Of a stretch of 64,000 nt of DNA, positions 46,759 to 55,728 are shown piece by piece. Position numbers and translations under genes: made by a program. How positions within the stretch are numbered: position 1 is the first letter of the stretch; each line of letters opens with the position of its first letter. Origin of the DNA: CAYFYS01 sp965202905 (GTDB lineage Bacteria > Pseudomonadota > Alphaproteobacteria > MPNO01); NCBI GenBank assembly GCA_965202905.1, contig OZ241868.1, positions 434,001 through 498,000 on the forward strand. The letters run 5' to 3'. A model generated the notes under the pieces. It was given only the letters and a program-made list of their open reading frames with translations, was not told where the DNA came from and searched no databases.

Positions 46759-47421
46759 ATGAAGTTCTTCGTCGACACCGCCGATGTGGACGAGATCCGT
46801 GATATTGCCGAGACCGGGCTGCTCGACGGCGTGACGACCAACCCTTCTCTGATCGCGAAGACCGGCCGCCGGTTCCTCGATGTGATTCGCGAGATCTGCG
46901 CGATGGTCGACGGCCCGGTGAGCGCCGAGGTCGCAGCGACCGATCATGCGACCATGCTGTCCGAGGGCCGTAAGCTCGCCCGGCTCGCCGGCAACGTCGC
47001 CGTCAAGGTGCCGCTGACGTCCGACGGGCTGAAGACCTGCCGGGCGCTGGCGGAGGACGAGGTGACGGTCAACGTCACGCTGTGCTTTTCGGCGAGCCAG
47101 GCGATCCTCGCCGCCAAGGCGGGCGCGGCCTTCGTCTCCCCCTTCATCGGCCGGCTCGACGACATCAGCCGCGACGGCATGGCCCTGATCGCCGACATCC
47201 GCCAGATCTACGACAACTACCCGGATTTCCGCACCGAGATCCTGGTCGCCTCGATCCGCAGCCCCAACCACGTCGCCGAGGCCGCGAGGATCGGCGCCGA
47301 TGCGGCGACCATCCCGCCCGCGGTGGTCCGCCGGCTCTTCGATCATCCGTTGACCGATAACGGGCTGGCGGCCTTCCTGAAGGACTGGGAAAAGACGGGG
47401 CAGTCGATCCTCGATGCCTGA
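46759..47421 (+). CDS. fsa: Fructose-6-phosphate aldolase/transaldolase-like protein
   Basis: A short (220-residue) transaldolase of the FSA/TalC group. It begins MKFFVDTADVDEI, contains GVTTNPSLIAKTGR (24-37), the Schiff-base lysine K83 in VAVKVPLTSDGL, and FVSPFIGRLDDI. Whether it acts as transaldolase or as fructose-6-phosphate aldolase is not decidable here. The ATG at 46759 fits the family; an upstream in-frame start at 46669 is unlikely. Its end overlaps the small ORF at 47414. Confidence 0.92.
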   Translation: MKFFVDTADVDEIRDIAETGLLDGVTTNPSLIAKTGRRFLDVIREICAMVDGPVSAEVAATDHATMLSEGRKLARLAGNVAVKVPLTSDGLKTCRALAEDEVTVNVTLCFSASQAILAAKAGAAFVSPFIGRLDDISRDGMALIADIRQIYDNYPDFRTEILVASIRSPNHVAEAARIGADAATIPPAVVRRLFDHPLTDNGLAAFLKDWEKTGQSILDA

Positions 47422-47584
47422 CGCGCCGGACCGCTGCCGGATGGAGCCGGACGCGGATGCGATCGGGGCTCACCGCGCGCGCGATCCCGGGTTCCTTGCG
47501 GCCCTGTTCGGGCCGTACCCGGCTGACCGGCCGGGCGAGATCGTCGCTGTCAGTGTCGGCCGATGGCCGCCGGCCCCCGCCTAG
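47414..47584 (+). CDS. Small ORF, possible truncated DUF484 protein
   Basis: A 56-codon frame whose ATG overlaps the transaldolase stop (ATGCCTGA) and whose end overlaps the xerC start. It reads DAIGAHRARDPGFLAALFG near residues 15-33, which recalls the opening of DUF484 proteins, whose genes commonly sit next to xerC in Proteobacteria. A complete DUF484 protein is about 200 residues or more, so this would be a stub. Coding is supported by the position and high G+C third bases; homology is tentative. Confidence 0.4.
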   Translation: MPDAPDRCRMEPDADAIGAHRARDPGFLAALFGPYPADRPGEIVAVSVGRWPPAPA

Positions 47585-48507
47585 AGCGGTTCGCCGCCGC
47601 GCCGGATCTGGCCGAGGCGATCCGGGCTTGGCGCGACTGGCTGGAGACCGAGCGGCGCGCCTCGCGCCACACCGCCGCGGCTTATCTGCGCGACCTGAAG
47701 CTGTTCCTCGACTTCCTGGCCGAACATCGCGGGGGCTTGGCCGGGCTTGCCGACTTCGAAGAGCTGAGCCACGGCGACTTCCGGGCGTATCTCGCGCGCC
47801 GGGCGATGGCGGGCAGCGCGCGGACCTCGACCGCGCGGGCGTTGTCGGTGCTGCGCGGCTTCTTCCGCTTTCTGGAGCGCACCGGACGGGCCGGCAACGC
47901 CGCGATCGGCGCGGTGCGGACCCCGCGCCTGCCCCATTCGGTGCCCAGGCCGCTGGCCGAGGAGGAGGCGATGGCGGTCATCGAATACGCCGTGAGGAGT
48001 CATGAAACGCCGTGGATTGCCCGGCGCGATCACGCGTTGATGCTGTTGCTCTACGGCTGCGGGCTGAGGATCGACGAGGCGCTGCGGCTCGATCTCGACG
48101 AAGCCCCGACCGGGCAAACCCTTCGGGTCCGCGGCAAGGGCGGCAAGGAGCGGATGGTCCCGGTGCTTCCGGTGGTTGCCGAGGCGATCGAGGCCTACAT
48201 CCGGGCCTGTCCGCTGCTGCTGCCGGGCGGCCCGCTGTTCGTCGGCGCACGCGGCGGCCGGCTCAACGCCGGTGTCTTCCAGCGCCAGATGCGGGTGCTG
48301 CGCGCCCGGCTCGGCCTGCCCGAGACCGCGACCCCGCACGCCCTGCGCCACAGCTTCGCGACCCATCTGCTGCAGGCCGGCGGCGATCTGCGGACGATCC
48401 AGGAGCTTCTCGGCCACGCCTCGCTGTCGACCACCCAGCGCTACACCGACGTCGACACCGCGACCCTGGTCCGGGTTTACGACAAGGCCCACCCAAGGGC
48501 GCGCTGA
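47563..48507 (+). CDS. xerC: Tyrosine recombinase XerC
   Basis: A 314-residue phage-integrase-family recombinase that resolves chromosome dimers at dif with XerD under FtsK control. The catalytic set is R169 (GCGLRIDE), the beta-hairpin lysine in GKGGKE (192/195), H259 and R262 (PHALRHSFATHLL), H285 (LLGHASLSTTQRYT) and the tyrosine nucleophile Y294. The SAM-like N-terminal domain occupies residues 15-115. Confidence 0.93.
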   Translation: MAAGPRLERFAAAPDLAEAIRAWRDWLETERRASRHTAAAYLRDLKLFLDFLAEHRGGLAGLADFEELSHGDFRAYLARRAMAGSARTSTARALSVLRGFFRFLERTGRAGNAAIGAVRTPRLPHSVPRPLAEEEAMAVIEYAVRSHETPWIARRDHALMLLLYGCGLRIDEALRLDLDEAPTGQTLRVRGKGGKERMVPVLPVVAEAIEAYIRACPLLLPGGPLFVGARGGRLNAGVFQRQMRVLRARLGLPETATPHALRHSFATHLLQAGGDLRTIQELLGHASLSTTQRYTDVDTATLVRVYDKAHPRAR

Positions 48508-48574
48508 GCGGGTCCGTTTGCCTTCCTCGGGTTGCCCGGCCCGCCGCGGCTTCGAATGCGCTCCGGTACCGGGC

Positions 48575-48700
48575 AGGCCGTAGCGGCGAACACACGCTGG
48601 CCCACCAGCGTGCGGACCCGATGTTCGATCGGCGCCTGATCGCGACGATCGGTGAAGCAGGCGGCGCTGCACTGGCGCTTCGGCGGCGCCCTGCGGCCGG
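48575..48700 (-). pseudogene. IS1380-family transposase fragment
   Basis: Within the 358-bp gap between xerC and the flavodoxin-like gene, the minus strand encodes AACFTDRRDQAPIEHRVRTL followed by VGQRVFA. This matches, from memory, the N-terminal block of IS1380 transposases (AACF-DRRDP-IEHS...RQRVYGLALGYED). The continuation GYEDLNDHD and the DDE catalytic parts are missing. The rest of the gap (48508-48574 and 48701-48865) shows nothing recognisable. Confidence 0.6.
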
Positions 48701-48865
48701 GCGCGCGGGGGGCTGTGTCCTTCGCGGTGAAGATCGACGAGTAGCGCGGCTTCGCGACGCGGCCGAGTCTCCGGTAGCGGCCGTCGCCGGCGCCGGCAGG
48801 GAGGCGCCCCATGGCGAGGAGACGAGCGGCGTGGATGCGCAGTTGCCGTCGCACGGTCCGCGCGC

Positions 48866-49450
48866 TCAGAGCCGCGCCATCTCGCGCTCGATGCGCCGGA
48901 AGAAGCGCTCGATCCGCTCTGGACTCGGGCGGTGGAGGCCGTAGAGGCCGAGATAGCGCACCCGCACGCCGCGGGCGAGGAACCAGGGCATGTAGCGCGT
49001 GAACATCTTGCGCGGCGGATCGCCGAACCACATCATGATCGGCCGCGCCCTGCCATAGGTGACGATCGCGGCAAGCCGCGTGATGTGGCGGAGATTGGGG
49101 TGCAGATCGCCGGTGTCGTCGAGCCGGAACGAGACGCCCGGCGCCATCACCCGGTCGAAAAAGCCCTTGAGGATCGCCGGCGGGCCGAGCGTCCAGGTCG
49201 GGAAGACGAAGACCAGGCCCTGCGCCGCGAACAGCCGCTCGACATAGGCGGCGTTGCGCGCCCGGTTACCCTCGATGTCGAAATAGGCCTTGCGCTCGGC
49301 GGCGCTCAGCACCGGCTCGAAGCCCTCGGCATAAAGATCGCACAGGTCGACCTCATGCCCGGCGGTCTCGAGTGCTGCGACCGCCCGGTTGCGGATCGCT
49401 CCGTTCAGACTGTCGCCCAGGGGATGGGCGAAGACCAGGAGGACGCGCAC
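48866..49450 (-). CDS. NAD(P)H dehydrogenase (quinone)-like flavodoxin-fold protein
   Basis: A 194-residue flavoprotein of the MdaB/KefF/NQO family. It opens MRVLLVFAHPLGDSLNGAI, has DLYAEGFEPVLSAAE, and the FMN/FAD loop FVFPTWTLGPPAILKGFFDRV (80-100). Such enzymes reduce quinones by two electrons or regulate potassium efflux. It lies between two transposon relics and has no operon partner. Confidence 0.87.
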   Translation of the reverse strand: MRVLLVFAHPLGDSLNGAIRNRAVAALETAGHEVDLCDLYAEGFEPVLSAAERKAYFDIEGNRARNAAYVERLFAAQGLVFVFPTWTLGPPAILKGFFDRVMAPGVSFRLDDTGDLHPNLRHITRLAAIVTYGRARPIMMWFGDPPRKMFTRYMPWFLARGVRVRYLGLYGLHRPSPERIERFFRRIEREMARL

Positions 49451-49500
49451 CGGATCTCAGACGAATTGCTGCGGCCCGCGGACAGCCGTCGCGCCGCTCA

Positions 49501-49881
49501 TGGATTGATTCCGACGTTTGGAACCCTCGCTTTCTTGCAGCGATGATTGCCTCGGGTTGGGCGATCCGGGCAAATGGCTTGGCTTCGGTGGTGTTGCGCT
49601 CGTCGATGAAGCGGTCAATGGCGTCCCCGGGTTTGCCGACGAGGCGGAAAACCCCGTGCTTGAGCCGCCGCCATCGCGTGCAGCGTCTGGTGGGCTGCTT
49701 CGTGAGGGGGGGCGGGGTATCGCTCAGCCGCACCATCGCGGCCACCAGCGGCGGTCTTGCCGGGCGGGCGCGTCCTGTCCCGGAGAAGGCCGTCCACGCC
49801 TTCCCGCATATCCATCACCCGATCGCCGGAAAGGAGCAAGCTCCAAACCCGGTGGAGGACTCACCAAGTGAAATCAATCCA
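49501..49881 (-). mobile_element. Internally deleted IS630-family element
   Basis: Terminal inverted repeats TGGATTGATTCC (from 49501) and TGGATTGATTTC (minus strand from 49881) bound 381 bp. Inside, the minus strand encodes the N-terminal transposase block VDGLLRDRTRPPGKT, then AAMVRLSDTPPP and HEAAHQTLHAMA in shifted frames, then jumps to the C-terminal block RRLKHGVF, AIDRFIDERN, EAIIAARKRGFQTSESIH. The DDE core is deleted and frames are broken, so it cannot move by itself. The right end touches the gltA stop codon; IS630 elements insert at TA, which that TAG contains. Confidence 0.8.
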
Positions 49882-51213
49882 CTAGCGGCGCTTGTCCAGG
49901 GGTACGAAGGGGCGCTGGTCGGGGCCGGTGTAGAGTTGGCGCGGCCGGCCGATCTTCTGGTTCGGGTCCTCGATCATTTCATTCCACTGGGCGACCCAGC
50001 CGACGGTGCGCGCGACCGCGAAGATGACCGTGAACATGGTCACCGGGATGCCGATCGCCTTGAAGATGATGCCCGAATAGAAATCGACGTTGGGATAGAG
50101 CTTCCGCTCGACGAAATAGTCGTCCTCCAGCGCGATCCGCTCCAGCTCCATCGCGAGTTCCAGCAAAGGCTCGTCGCGGATGCCCAGCTCGTTGAGCACC
50201 TCGTGGCAGGACTCGCGCATGAGCCGCGCGCGCGGATCGAAGTTCTTGTAGACCCGGTGGCCGAAGCCCATCAGCCGGAACGGATCATCGGGGTTCTTGG
50301 CGCGCTCGACGAACTCTGCGATCCGGTTGGTGCTGCCGATCTGGCTGAGCATGTTGAGCACGGCCTCGTTGGCGCCGCCATGAGCCGGACCCCACAGGCT
50401 CGCGATCCCCGCGGCGATGCAGGCGAACGGGTTGGCGCCGCTGGAGCCGGCCAGCCGCACGGTCGAGGTCGAGGCGTTCTGCTCGTGATCGGCATGCAGG
50501 ATCAGGATGCGGTCCAGCGCCTTGGCGACGACCGGGTTGACCTCGTAGTCTTCGCACGGGGTAGCGAACATCATGTGGATCATGTTTTCCGCGTAGCTGA
50601 GGTCGTTGCGCGGATAGATAAACGGCTGGCCGAGCGAGTACTTGAACGCCCACGCAGCCAGAGTGGGCATCTTCGCGATCATCCGGTAGGAGGCGATCAT
50701 CCGCTGGTGGGCATCGGCGATGTCGGTGCTGTCGTGGTAGAACGCCGACAGGGCGCCGACCACGCCGCACATGATCGCCATCGGATGGGCATCGCGGCGG
50801 AACCCGTCGATGAACTTGTGCAACTGCTCGTGCACCATGGTGTGACGGGTGATCCCGGTGACGAAGGTCTCCTTCTGGTCGCCGGCCGGCAGCTCACCGT
50901 AAAGCAGCAGGTAGCAGACTTCCATGAAGTCGCTCCGCATCGCCAGATCGTCGATTGCATAGCCGCGGTGGAGCAGGATGCCCTGCTCGCCGTCGATAAA
51001 AGTGATCTTGGACTCGCAGCTTCCGGTCGCGGTGTAGCCGGGGTCATAGGTGAACATATCCGTGGCGGCGTAAAGATTACGGATATCGATGACCTGCGGG
51101 CCGGCGGTGCCCCGCAGGACCGGCATCGTGACGGTCTCGCCGTTGGCGTTGTTCGTCACGGACACGCTGTCCTTCGGAGGTACCGCCGCGGCAGCCGACG
51201 AGTCGTCGTTCAT
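49882..51213 (-). CDS. gltA: Citrate synthase (type II)
   Basis: A 443-residue citrate synthase, first enzyme of the TCA cycle. Catalytic regions are ILHADHEQNASTSTVR and GPAHGGANEAV (oxaloacetate/CoA histidines) and MGFGHRVYKNFDPRA with the second histidine and arginine. The ATG at 51213 begins MNDDSSAAAAVPP; the longer frame to 51381 is non-coding. The final codons are followed directly by an IS630 relic, so the gene's natural 3' region and terminator may have been altered. Confidence 0.96.
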   Translation of the reverse strand: MNDDSSAAAAVPPKDSVSVTNNANGETVTMPVLRGTAGPQVIDIRNLYAATDMFTYDPGYTATGSCESKITFIDGEQGILLHRGYAIDDLAMRSDFMEVCYLLLYGELPAGDQKETFVTGITRHTMVHEQLHKFIDGFRRDAHPMAIMCGVVGALSAFYHDSTDIADAHQRMIASYRMIAKMPTLAAWAFKYSLGQPFIYPRNDLSYAENMIHMMFATPCEDYEVNPVVAKALDRILILHADHEQNASTSTVRLAGSSGANPFACIAAGIASLWGPAHGGANEAVLNMLSQIGSTNRIAEFVERAKNPDDPFRLMGFGHRVYKNFDPRARLMRESCHEVLNELGIRDEPLLELAMELERIALEDDYFVERKLYPNVDFYSGIIFKAIGIPVTMFTVIFAVARTVGWVAQWNEMIEDPNQKIGRPRQLYTGPDQRPFVPLDKRR

Positions 51214-51319
51214 AGAGTGCTCCCCGCGTTCCATAAGGGTATCGGTTTGGCGCAACCGATGTGTCGCAATGTACCGGGATCGGCCCGCGGACGCAAATTT
51301 GGCTGCGAACGAAAAGCGT

Positions 51320-52723
51320 TCAGGACCCGATGATGTCGCCGATCCGGCCGAGCGTCTCGGCGTGTCCCAGCACGGCCGCAACTTCGAAGATTCCCGGCGA
51401 AACCGTGCTGCCGGTCAGCGCGGCGCGCAACGGTTGGGCGACTGCGCCGAGCGTGAGCCGGCGTTCTTTGGCGAAGTCCCGTATCGCGGCCTCGATCCTG
51501 GCTTCGGTCCAGGCTTCGGGGCCGGGCAGGGCCGTCGCCAGGCCGCTCAGGATCTGCCGCGCGTCCCCGGCCAGGGTCCTGGCCGCCTTCCCATCGATAG
51601 AAATCTTGCGAGCGGCGACATAAAAAAAAGCATTTTCAGAAAGTTCAAGCAACGTCTTCGCGCGGGGCTTGAGACTTGGCATGGCGGCCTCCAGCCGGCC
51701 AAGAGCGGTCTCGTCGAGCGACCGGCCGAGCCGCCGCTCGATATTCTGCCGGATCAGGGCGACCAGACGGGCCGGATCACTCTGCTGAACGTAGTGGGCA
51801 TTCAGGCTGGTCAGCCGCGCCATGTCGAACCGCGCCGCGCCGCGTCCGATGCCGTCGATGTCGAACCAGTCGATCGCCTGCCGGCGCCCGATGATCTCCT
51901 CGTCGCCGTGGCTCCAGCCGAGCCGCAGCAGCGCGTTGACCAGCGCCTCGGGCAGGATGCCCATGTCGCGGTAGGCCTCCACGCCGAGCGCGCCGTGACG
52001 CTTGGACAGCTTCGCGCCGTCCGGGCCGTGGATCAGCGGGATATGGGCAAAGCGCGGCGGCGTCCAGCCGAGCGCGTGGAAGAGCCGGGTTTGCCGAAAC
52101 GCGTTGGTCAGGTGGTCGTCGCCGCGGATCACATCGGTGATCTCCATGTCGTGGTCGTCGACCACGACGGCGAGCATGTAGGTCGGTGTGCCGTCGGCGC
52201 GCAGCAGGACCATGTCGTCGAGCTGGGAATTGGCGACCCGGACAGTCCCCTGGACGCCGTCCTCGATGACCGTCTCGCCCTCGCGCGGCATCTTGAACCG
52301 GATCACTGGCTCGATGCCGGGCGGCGCCTCGGCGGGGTCGCGGTCGCGCCACCGTCCATCATAGAGCATCGCCTTGCCCTCATTAAGGGCGCGTTCGCGC
52401 ATTTCCGCAAGCTCGACTTGTGTGGCATAACAGCGATACGCGCCTCCTCCGGCAAGCAGGCGTTCGGCCGCGGCGACATGACAGGACGAGCGGGAGAACT
52501 GGCGAATCGGCTCGTCGTCCCAGTCGATGCCGAGCCAAGTCAGCCCGTCGAAGACCGCCTCGACCGCTCCCTCGGTCGAACGGCGGCGGTCAGTGTCCTC
52601 GATCCGCAGCAGAAAACGGCCGCCATGATGGCGCGAGAACAACCAATTGAACAGCGCCGTTCGCGCACCGCCGATGTGAAGAAACCCGGTGGGCGAGGGG
52701 GCAAAGCGCGTGATCACGCTCAT
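51320..52723 (-). CDS. gltX: Glutamyl-tRNA synthetase
   Basis: A class I aminoacyl-tRNA synthetase of 467 residues. The HIGH motif is FLHIGGART (14-22), and the KMSKS motif is KLSKRHGALG near 241. The C-terminal anticodon-binding domain follows. Many Alphaproteobacteria have two GltX copies, one of which charges tRNA(Gln); with one copy visible its specificity cannot be told. It is divergent from comEC with a 62-bp gap. Confidence 0.95.
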   Translation of the reverse strand: MSVITRFAPSPTGFLHIGGARTALFNWLFSRHHGGRFLLRIEDTDRRRSTEGAVEAVFDGLTWLGIDWDDEPIRQFSRSSCHVAAAERLLAGGGAYRCYATQVELAEMRERALNEGKAMLYDGRWRDRDPAEAPPGIEPVIRFKMPREGETVIEDGVQGTVRVANSQLDDMVLLRADGTPTYMLAVVVDDHDMEITDVIRGDDHLTNAFRQTRLFHALGWTPPRFAHIPLIHGPDGAKLSKRHGALGVEAYRDMGILPEALVNALLRLGWSHGDEEIIGRRQAIDWFDIDGIGRGAARFDMARLTSLNAHYVQQSDPARLVALIRQNIERRLGRSLDETALGRLEAAMPSLKPRAKTLLELSENAFFYVAARKISIDGKAARTLAGDARQILSGLATALPGPEAWTEARIEAAIRDFAKERRLTLGAVAQPLRAALTGSTVSPGIFEVAAVLGHAETLGRIGDIIGS

Positions 52724-52785
52724 GTCGGCTCCTGTGCGCCGCCGCTGCTGGCCGACAGCGCATACACGATCGGGCGCACGATGTC

Positions 52786-54918
52786 ATGGTCGGGCTGAAC
52801 GCGTTTTTCGCAACCGGCGCGGCCGGCCTGCGCTCTCGCCTGGCGCCGCTGCGGGAGATCGGCGCGCAGCGCGACCGCTGGATCCTGTGGCTCGCGCCGG
52901 CGCTCGGCCTGGGCATCGCGGTCTACTTCGCGCTGCCGGTGGAGCCCGGCGTTTGGCTGGGCGCGGCGCTCGTGCTTCCGATCATCCCCGCTGTCGCGCT
53001 GTACCGCCACGCCGTGGCTCCCGTTCTGCTGGCGGCGGCGGTCGCCGGGCTCGGCTTCGGCGTGGCTCAATTGCGGACCGCCATGCTCGCCGCGCCCGTG
53101 CTCGACAAGCGGCTCGGGCCGGCGACGGTCGAGGGCCTGATCGAATCGGCGTCGCCGGACGGGGCGGGCGGCTGGCGGCTGATTCTGGCCGATCCGGCGA
53201 TAGCCGGGCTGGTTCAAGAGGCTTCTCCGCGGCGGATCTCGATCAGCGTGCGCCGGGCCGACGCCGATCCGGCGCCGGGCATGCGGCTTGCCGCGCTCGG
53301 GATCCTGCAACCGCCGCCCGATCCGGCGGCGCCCGGCGCGTTCGACTTCGCCCGCCGGGCGCATTTCAAGCAGATCGGCGGCGTCGGCTTCGCGCTGGGC
53401 ACCGCCCGGGTCAAGCCGGGCCCGGACACGCCGGGATTTCGCGCCCGGGTCAATCGGCTTCGCCATGCCGTGACCGCGCGGATCCTGGCCGCCCTGCCGC
53501 CGCCCGAGAATGCCGTCGCCGCGGCGCTGACCACCGGAGAACGTCGGGCGATCCCCGACAACGTGCTGGCGGCGATCCGCGATGCAGGGCTCGCGCATTT
53601 GCTGGCGATCTCCGGGCTCCATTTCGCGCTGGTCGCGGGGCTCCTGTTCGGCGGCCTGCGCGGCGCGATGGCCGCAATGCCGGCGGTCGCCCTGCGCTAT
53701 CCGATCAAGAAATGGGCCGCGGTCGGCACCTTTGTCGGCGCGCTCGGCTACCTGTTGATCTCCGGCGCCTCGATCCCGACGCAGCGGGCGTTTCTGATGC
53801 TCGGCATCGTGCTGCTCGCGGTGATCCTCGACCGCAGCCCGATCTCGATGCGGCTGGTTGCCGTCGCGGCCGGCATCGTGCTGCTGATCTCGCCGGAGAG
53901 CCTGTTGGGCGCGAGCTTCCAGCTTTCGTTCGCCGCGGTCATCGCCCTGATTGCCTTCTACGAGGTCAACGCGCCGCGGTTGGCCATGCTCCGGGCCGAT
54001 GCGGGGCTCGTCCGTCGGATCATGCTCTACGGCCTGGGCATTGCGCTCACCACGCTGATCGCTGGTTCGGTCACCGCACCCTTTGCGATCTATCACTTCA
54101 ACCGCTTCGCGCTCTACGGCGTGATCGCCAATCTGATTGCGATCCCGATCACCGGGCTGTGGATCATGCCCTGGGCGATCGCCGCCTTCGCGCTGATGCC
54201 CCTGGGACTCGAAGCGCTGGCGCTCACCCCCATGGGCTGGGGGATCGGTGCGGTCATCGCCGTCGCCCGCGAGGTCTCGTCCTGGCCCGATGCGGTGCTG
54301 CTGGTTCCGGCGGTGCCGGGCGCGTGCCTCGTCGCCGTGGCCATCGGTGGGCTATGGCTCGCGCTGTGGCGGGGTCGCCTGCGGCTGGCCGGCGCTTTGC
54401 CGGTGATGGCGGCGCTTCCGCTCGCGCTCCTGGAGCGGCCGCCCGACATTTTGACCGGGCGCGCTCCCAAGGCCTTCGCGGTGCGCCTCGCCGACGGCAG
54501 GCTTGCGGTTTCGCCGGGTACGCGCGGCTATACGCGCAAGCTCTGGCTGCGCCGCGCGGGGTTTCGCCAAGCGGCGCCGTGGCCCGGTCCTGGCGACCCT
54601 GCCATAGGCGGGCTTGCCTGCGACCGGCTGGGCTGCGCGAGACCCGATCCCGGACCGGTGCTCGCGATCATCGTCGACCGCGCCGCACTGCCGGAAGATT
54701 GCGCCAGGGCTGCGGTAATCGTCGCAGCGGTTACCGTCAGGGCGCGGCGCTGCCGCGGCCCGGATCGGATCATCGACCGCCGTGCGCGCTATCGCCAGGG
54801 TGCGCACGCGCTGTGGCTAGACGGGGACTCCATCCGGGTCCGCAGCGTCGCCGAGGAAAGGGGCCTGCGTCCCTGGACGGCTCAGTACAGGCGGAACAAC
54901 GCGGCCAAACGGCCCTGA
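52786..54918 (+). CDS. comEC: ComEC/Rec2 DNA-uptake channel protein
   Basis: A 710-residue membrane protein. After an N-terminal segment with two or three hydrophobic helices, the competence domain carries LTTGERRAIPDNVLAAIRDAG and LLAISGLHFALVAGLLFGG (residues 247-290), then many membrane helices. The C-terminal part is a short DUF4131/beta-lactamase-like remnant. ComEC moves single-stranded DNA across the inner membrane. The last 37 bp overlap the end of lexA on the other strand. Confidence 0.9.
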   Translation: MVGLNAFFATGAAGLRSRLAPLREIGAQRDRWILWLAPALGLGIAVYFALPVEPGVWLGAALVLPIIPAVALYRHAVAPVLLAAAVAGLGFGVAQLRTAMLAAPVLDKRLGPATVEGLIESASPDGAGGWRLILADPAIAGLVQEASPRRISISVRRADADPAPGMRLAALGILQPPPDPAAPGAFDFARRAHFKQIGGVGFALGTARVKPGPDTPGFRARVNRLRHAVTARILAALPPPENAVAAALTTGERRAIPDNVLAAIRDAGLAHLLAISGLHFALVAGLLFGGLRGAMAAMPAVALRYPIKKWAAVGTFVGALGYLLISGASIPTQRAFLMLGIVLLAVILDRSPISMRLVAVAAGIVLLISPESLLGASFQLSFAAVIALIAFYEVNAPRLAMLRADAGLVRRIMLYGLGIALTTLIAGSVTAPFAIYHFNRFALYGVIANLIAIPITGLWIMPWAIAAFALMPLGLEALALTPMGWGIGAVIAVAREVSSWPDAVLLVPAVPGACLVAVAIGGLWLALWRGRLRLAGALPVMAALPLALLERPPDILTGRAPKAFAVRLADGRLAVSPGTRGYTRKLWLRRAGFRQAAPWPGPGDPAIGGLACDRLGCARPDPGPVLAIIVDRAALPEDCARAAVIVAAVTVRARRCRGPDRIIDRRARYRQGAHALWLDGDSIRVRSVAEERGLRPWTAQYRRNNAAKRP

Positions 54919-55586
54919 ACCTTTACCTGATCGGGTCCGAAGATCCGCGTCTCGTGGGTCGGATTCGCCGGCTCCAGAGCGATCGAATCCCCACGTCGCC
55001 GGAAGCGTTTCAGCGTCACCTCGTCATCGGCCAGGAGCGCGACCACGATGTCGCCGTTCTCGGCGCTGTCCCCGCGCCGGATGACCGCGATGTCGCCGTC
55101 GTGGATGCCGGCATCGATCATCGAATCGCCGGCAACCTCGAGCGCGTAGTGCTCACCGCCGCCCAGCAGGCTCGCTGGCATTCCGAAGGTCTGGGTGGTG
55201 TCGCGCAACGCCTCGATCGGCACGCCGGCCGCGATCCGGCCGTAGAGCGGCAGGTCGACGATATTGCCTTCGGACGGCGAAGCCGCGCCGCCGAGCCCGT
55301 TCGAGAAATCGCCTTCGATGACCCGCGGCGCGAACCCGCGCTGGCGCGGCTGACGGCCGGGCCGGGTCATGTTCTCCGGGCGGCGGCGGACTTCCAGCGC
55401 GCGGGCGCGGTGTGGCAGCCGGACGATGAACCCGCGCTCCTCCAGCGCGGTGATCAGGCGATGGATGCCCGATTTCGACTTCAGGTTCAGCGCCTCTTTC
55501 ATCTCTTCGAACGATGGAGAGACGCCGCGTTCGGAGATGAAGCTATCGATATAGACCAGCAACTCATATTGTTTCGGTGTCAACAT
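54882..55586 (-). CDS. lexA: LexA repressor
   Basis: The 234-residue SOS repressor/protease. The winged helix covers residues 1-65 (SPSFEEMKEALNLKSKSGIHRLI). The self-cleavage bond is A120-G121 in RIAAGVPIEA, and the catalytic dyad is S155 (GDSMIDAGI) and K193 (EVTLKRF). The ATG at 55586 starts the typical MLTPKQYELL. The linker is long, as in Alphaproteobacteria. The gene is autoregulated, judging from the SOS boxes in its promoter. Confidence 0.96.
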   Translation of the reverse strand: MLTPKQYELLVYIDSFISERGVSPSFEEMKEALNLKSKSGIHRLITALEERGFIVRLPHRARALEVRRRPENMTRPGRQPRQRGFAPRVIEGDFSNGLGGAASPSEGNIVDLPLYGRIAAGVPIEALRDTTQTFGMPASLLGGGEHYALEVAGDSMIDAGIHDGDIAVIRRGDSAENGDIVVALLADDEVTLKRFRRRGDSIALEPANPTHETRIFGPDQVKVQGRLAALFRLY

Positions 55587-55622
55587 AGGACTCGCCCCTG
55601 GGTTGCAATCACACCATATCTG

Positions 55623-55637
55623 GAACGAAACAGAAAC
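55623..55637 (-). promoter_or_regulatory. Second, imperfect SOS box
   Basis: GAAC-N7-AAAC (plus strand) differs by one base from the GAAC-N7-GAAC consensus. It lies just downstream of the -10 box, in the untranslated leader, and could strengthen autorepression. Confidence 0.5.
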
Positions 55638-55647
55638 CCCACCGTAT

Positions 55648-55676
55648 GTTCTAGTAAAGTTCCAATTCGCTGTCAA
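55648..55676 (-). promoter_or_regulatory. lexA promoter with SOS box
   Basis: On the minus strand TTGACA (55676-55671) and, 17 bases later, TAGAAC (55653-55648) form -35 and -10 boxes. The alphaproteobacterial SOS box GTTC-TAGTAAA-GTTC (plus strand, 55648-55662) covers the -10 box, so LexA would block RNA polymerase. Confidence 0.85.
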
Positions 55677-55728
55677 GCGCCGAAACGGCGCCGCGGCGAA
55701 AGGGCGTCGCCCTGGCGCGGCCGGCGGC

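Noticed and set aside
49372..51333. 653-codon plus-strand open frame
   Set aside because: Antisense to gltA and the IS630 relic; no family features.
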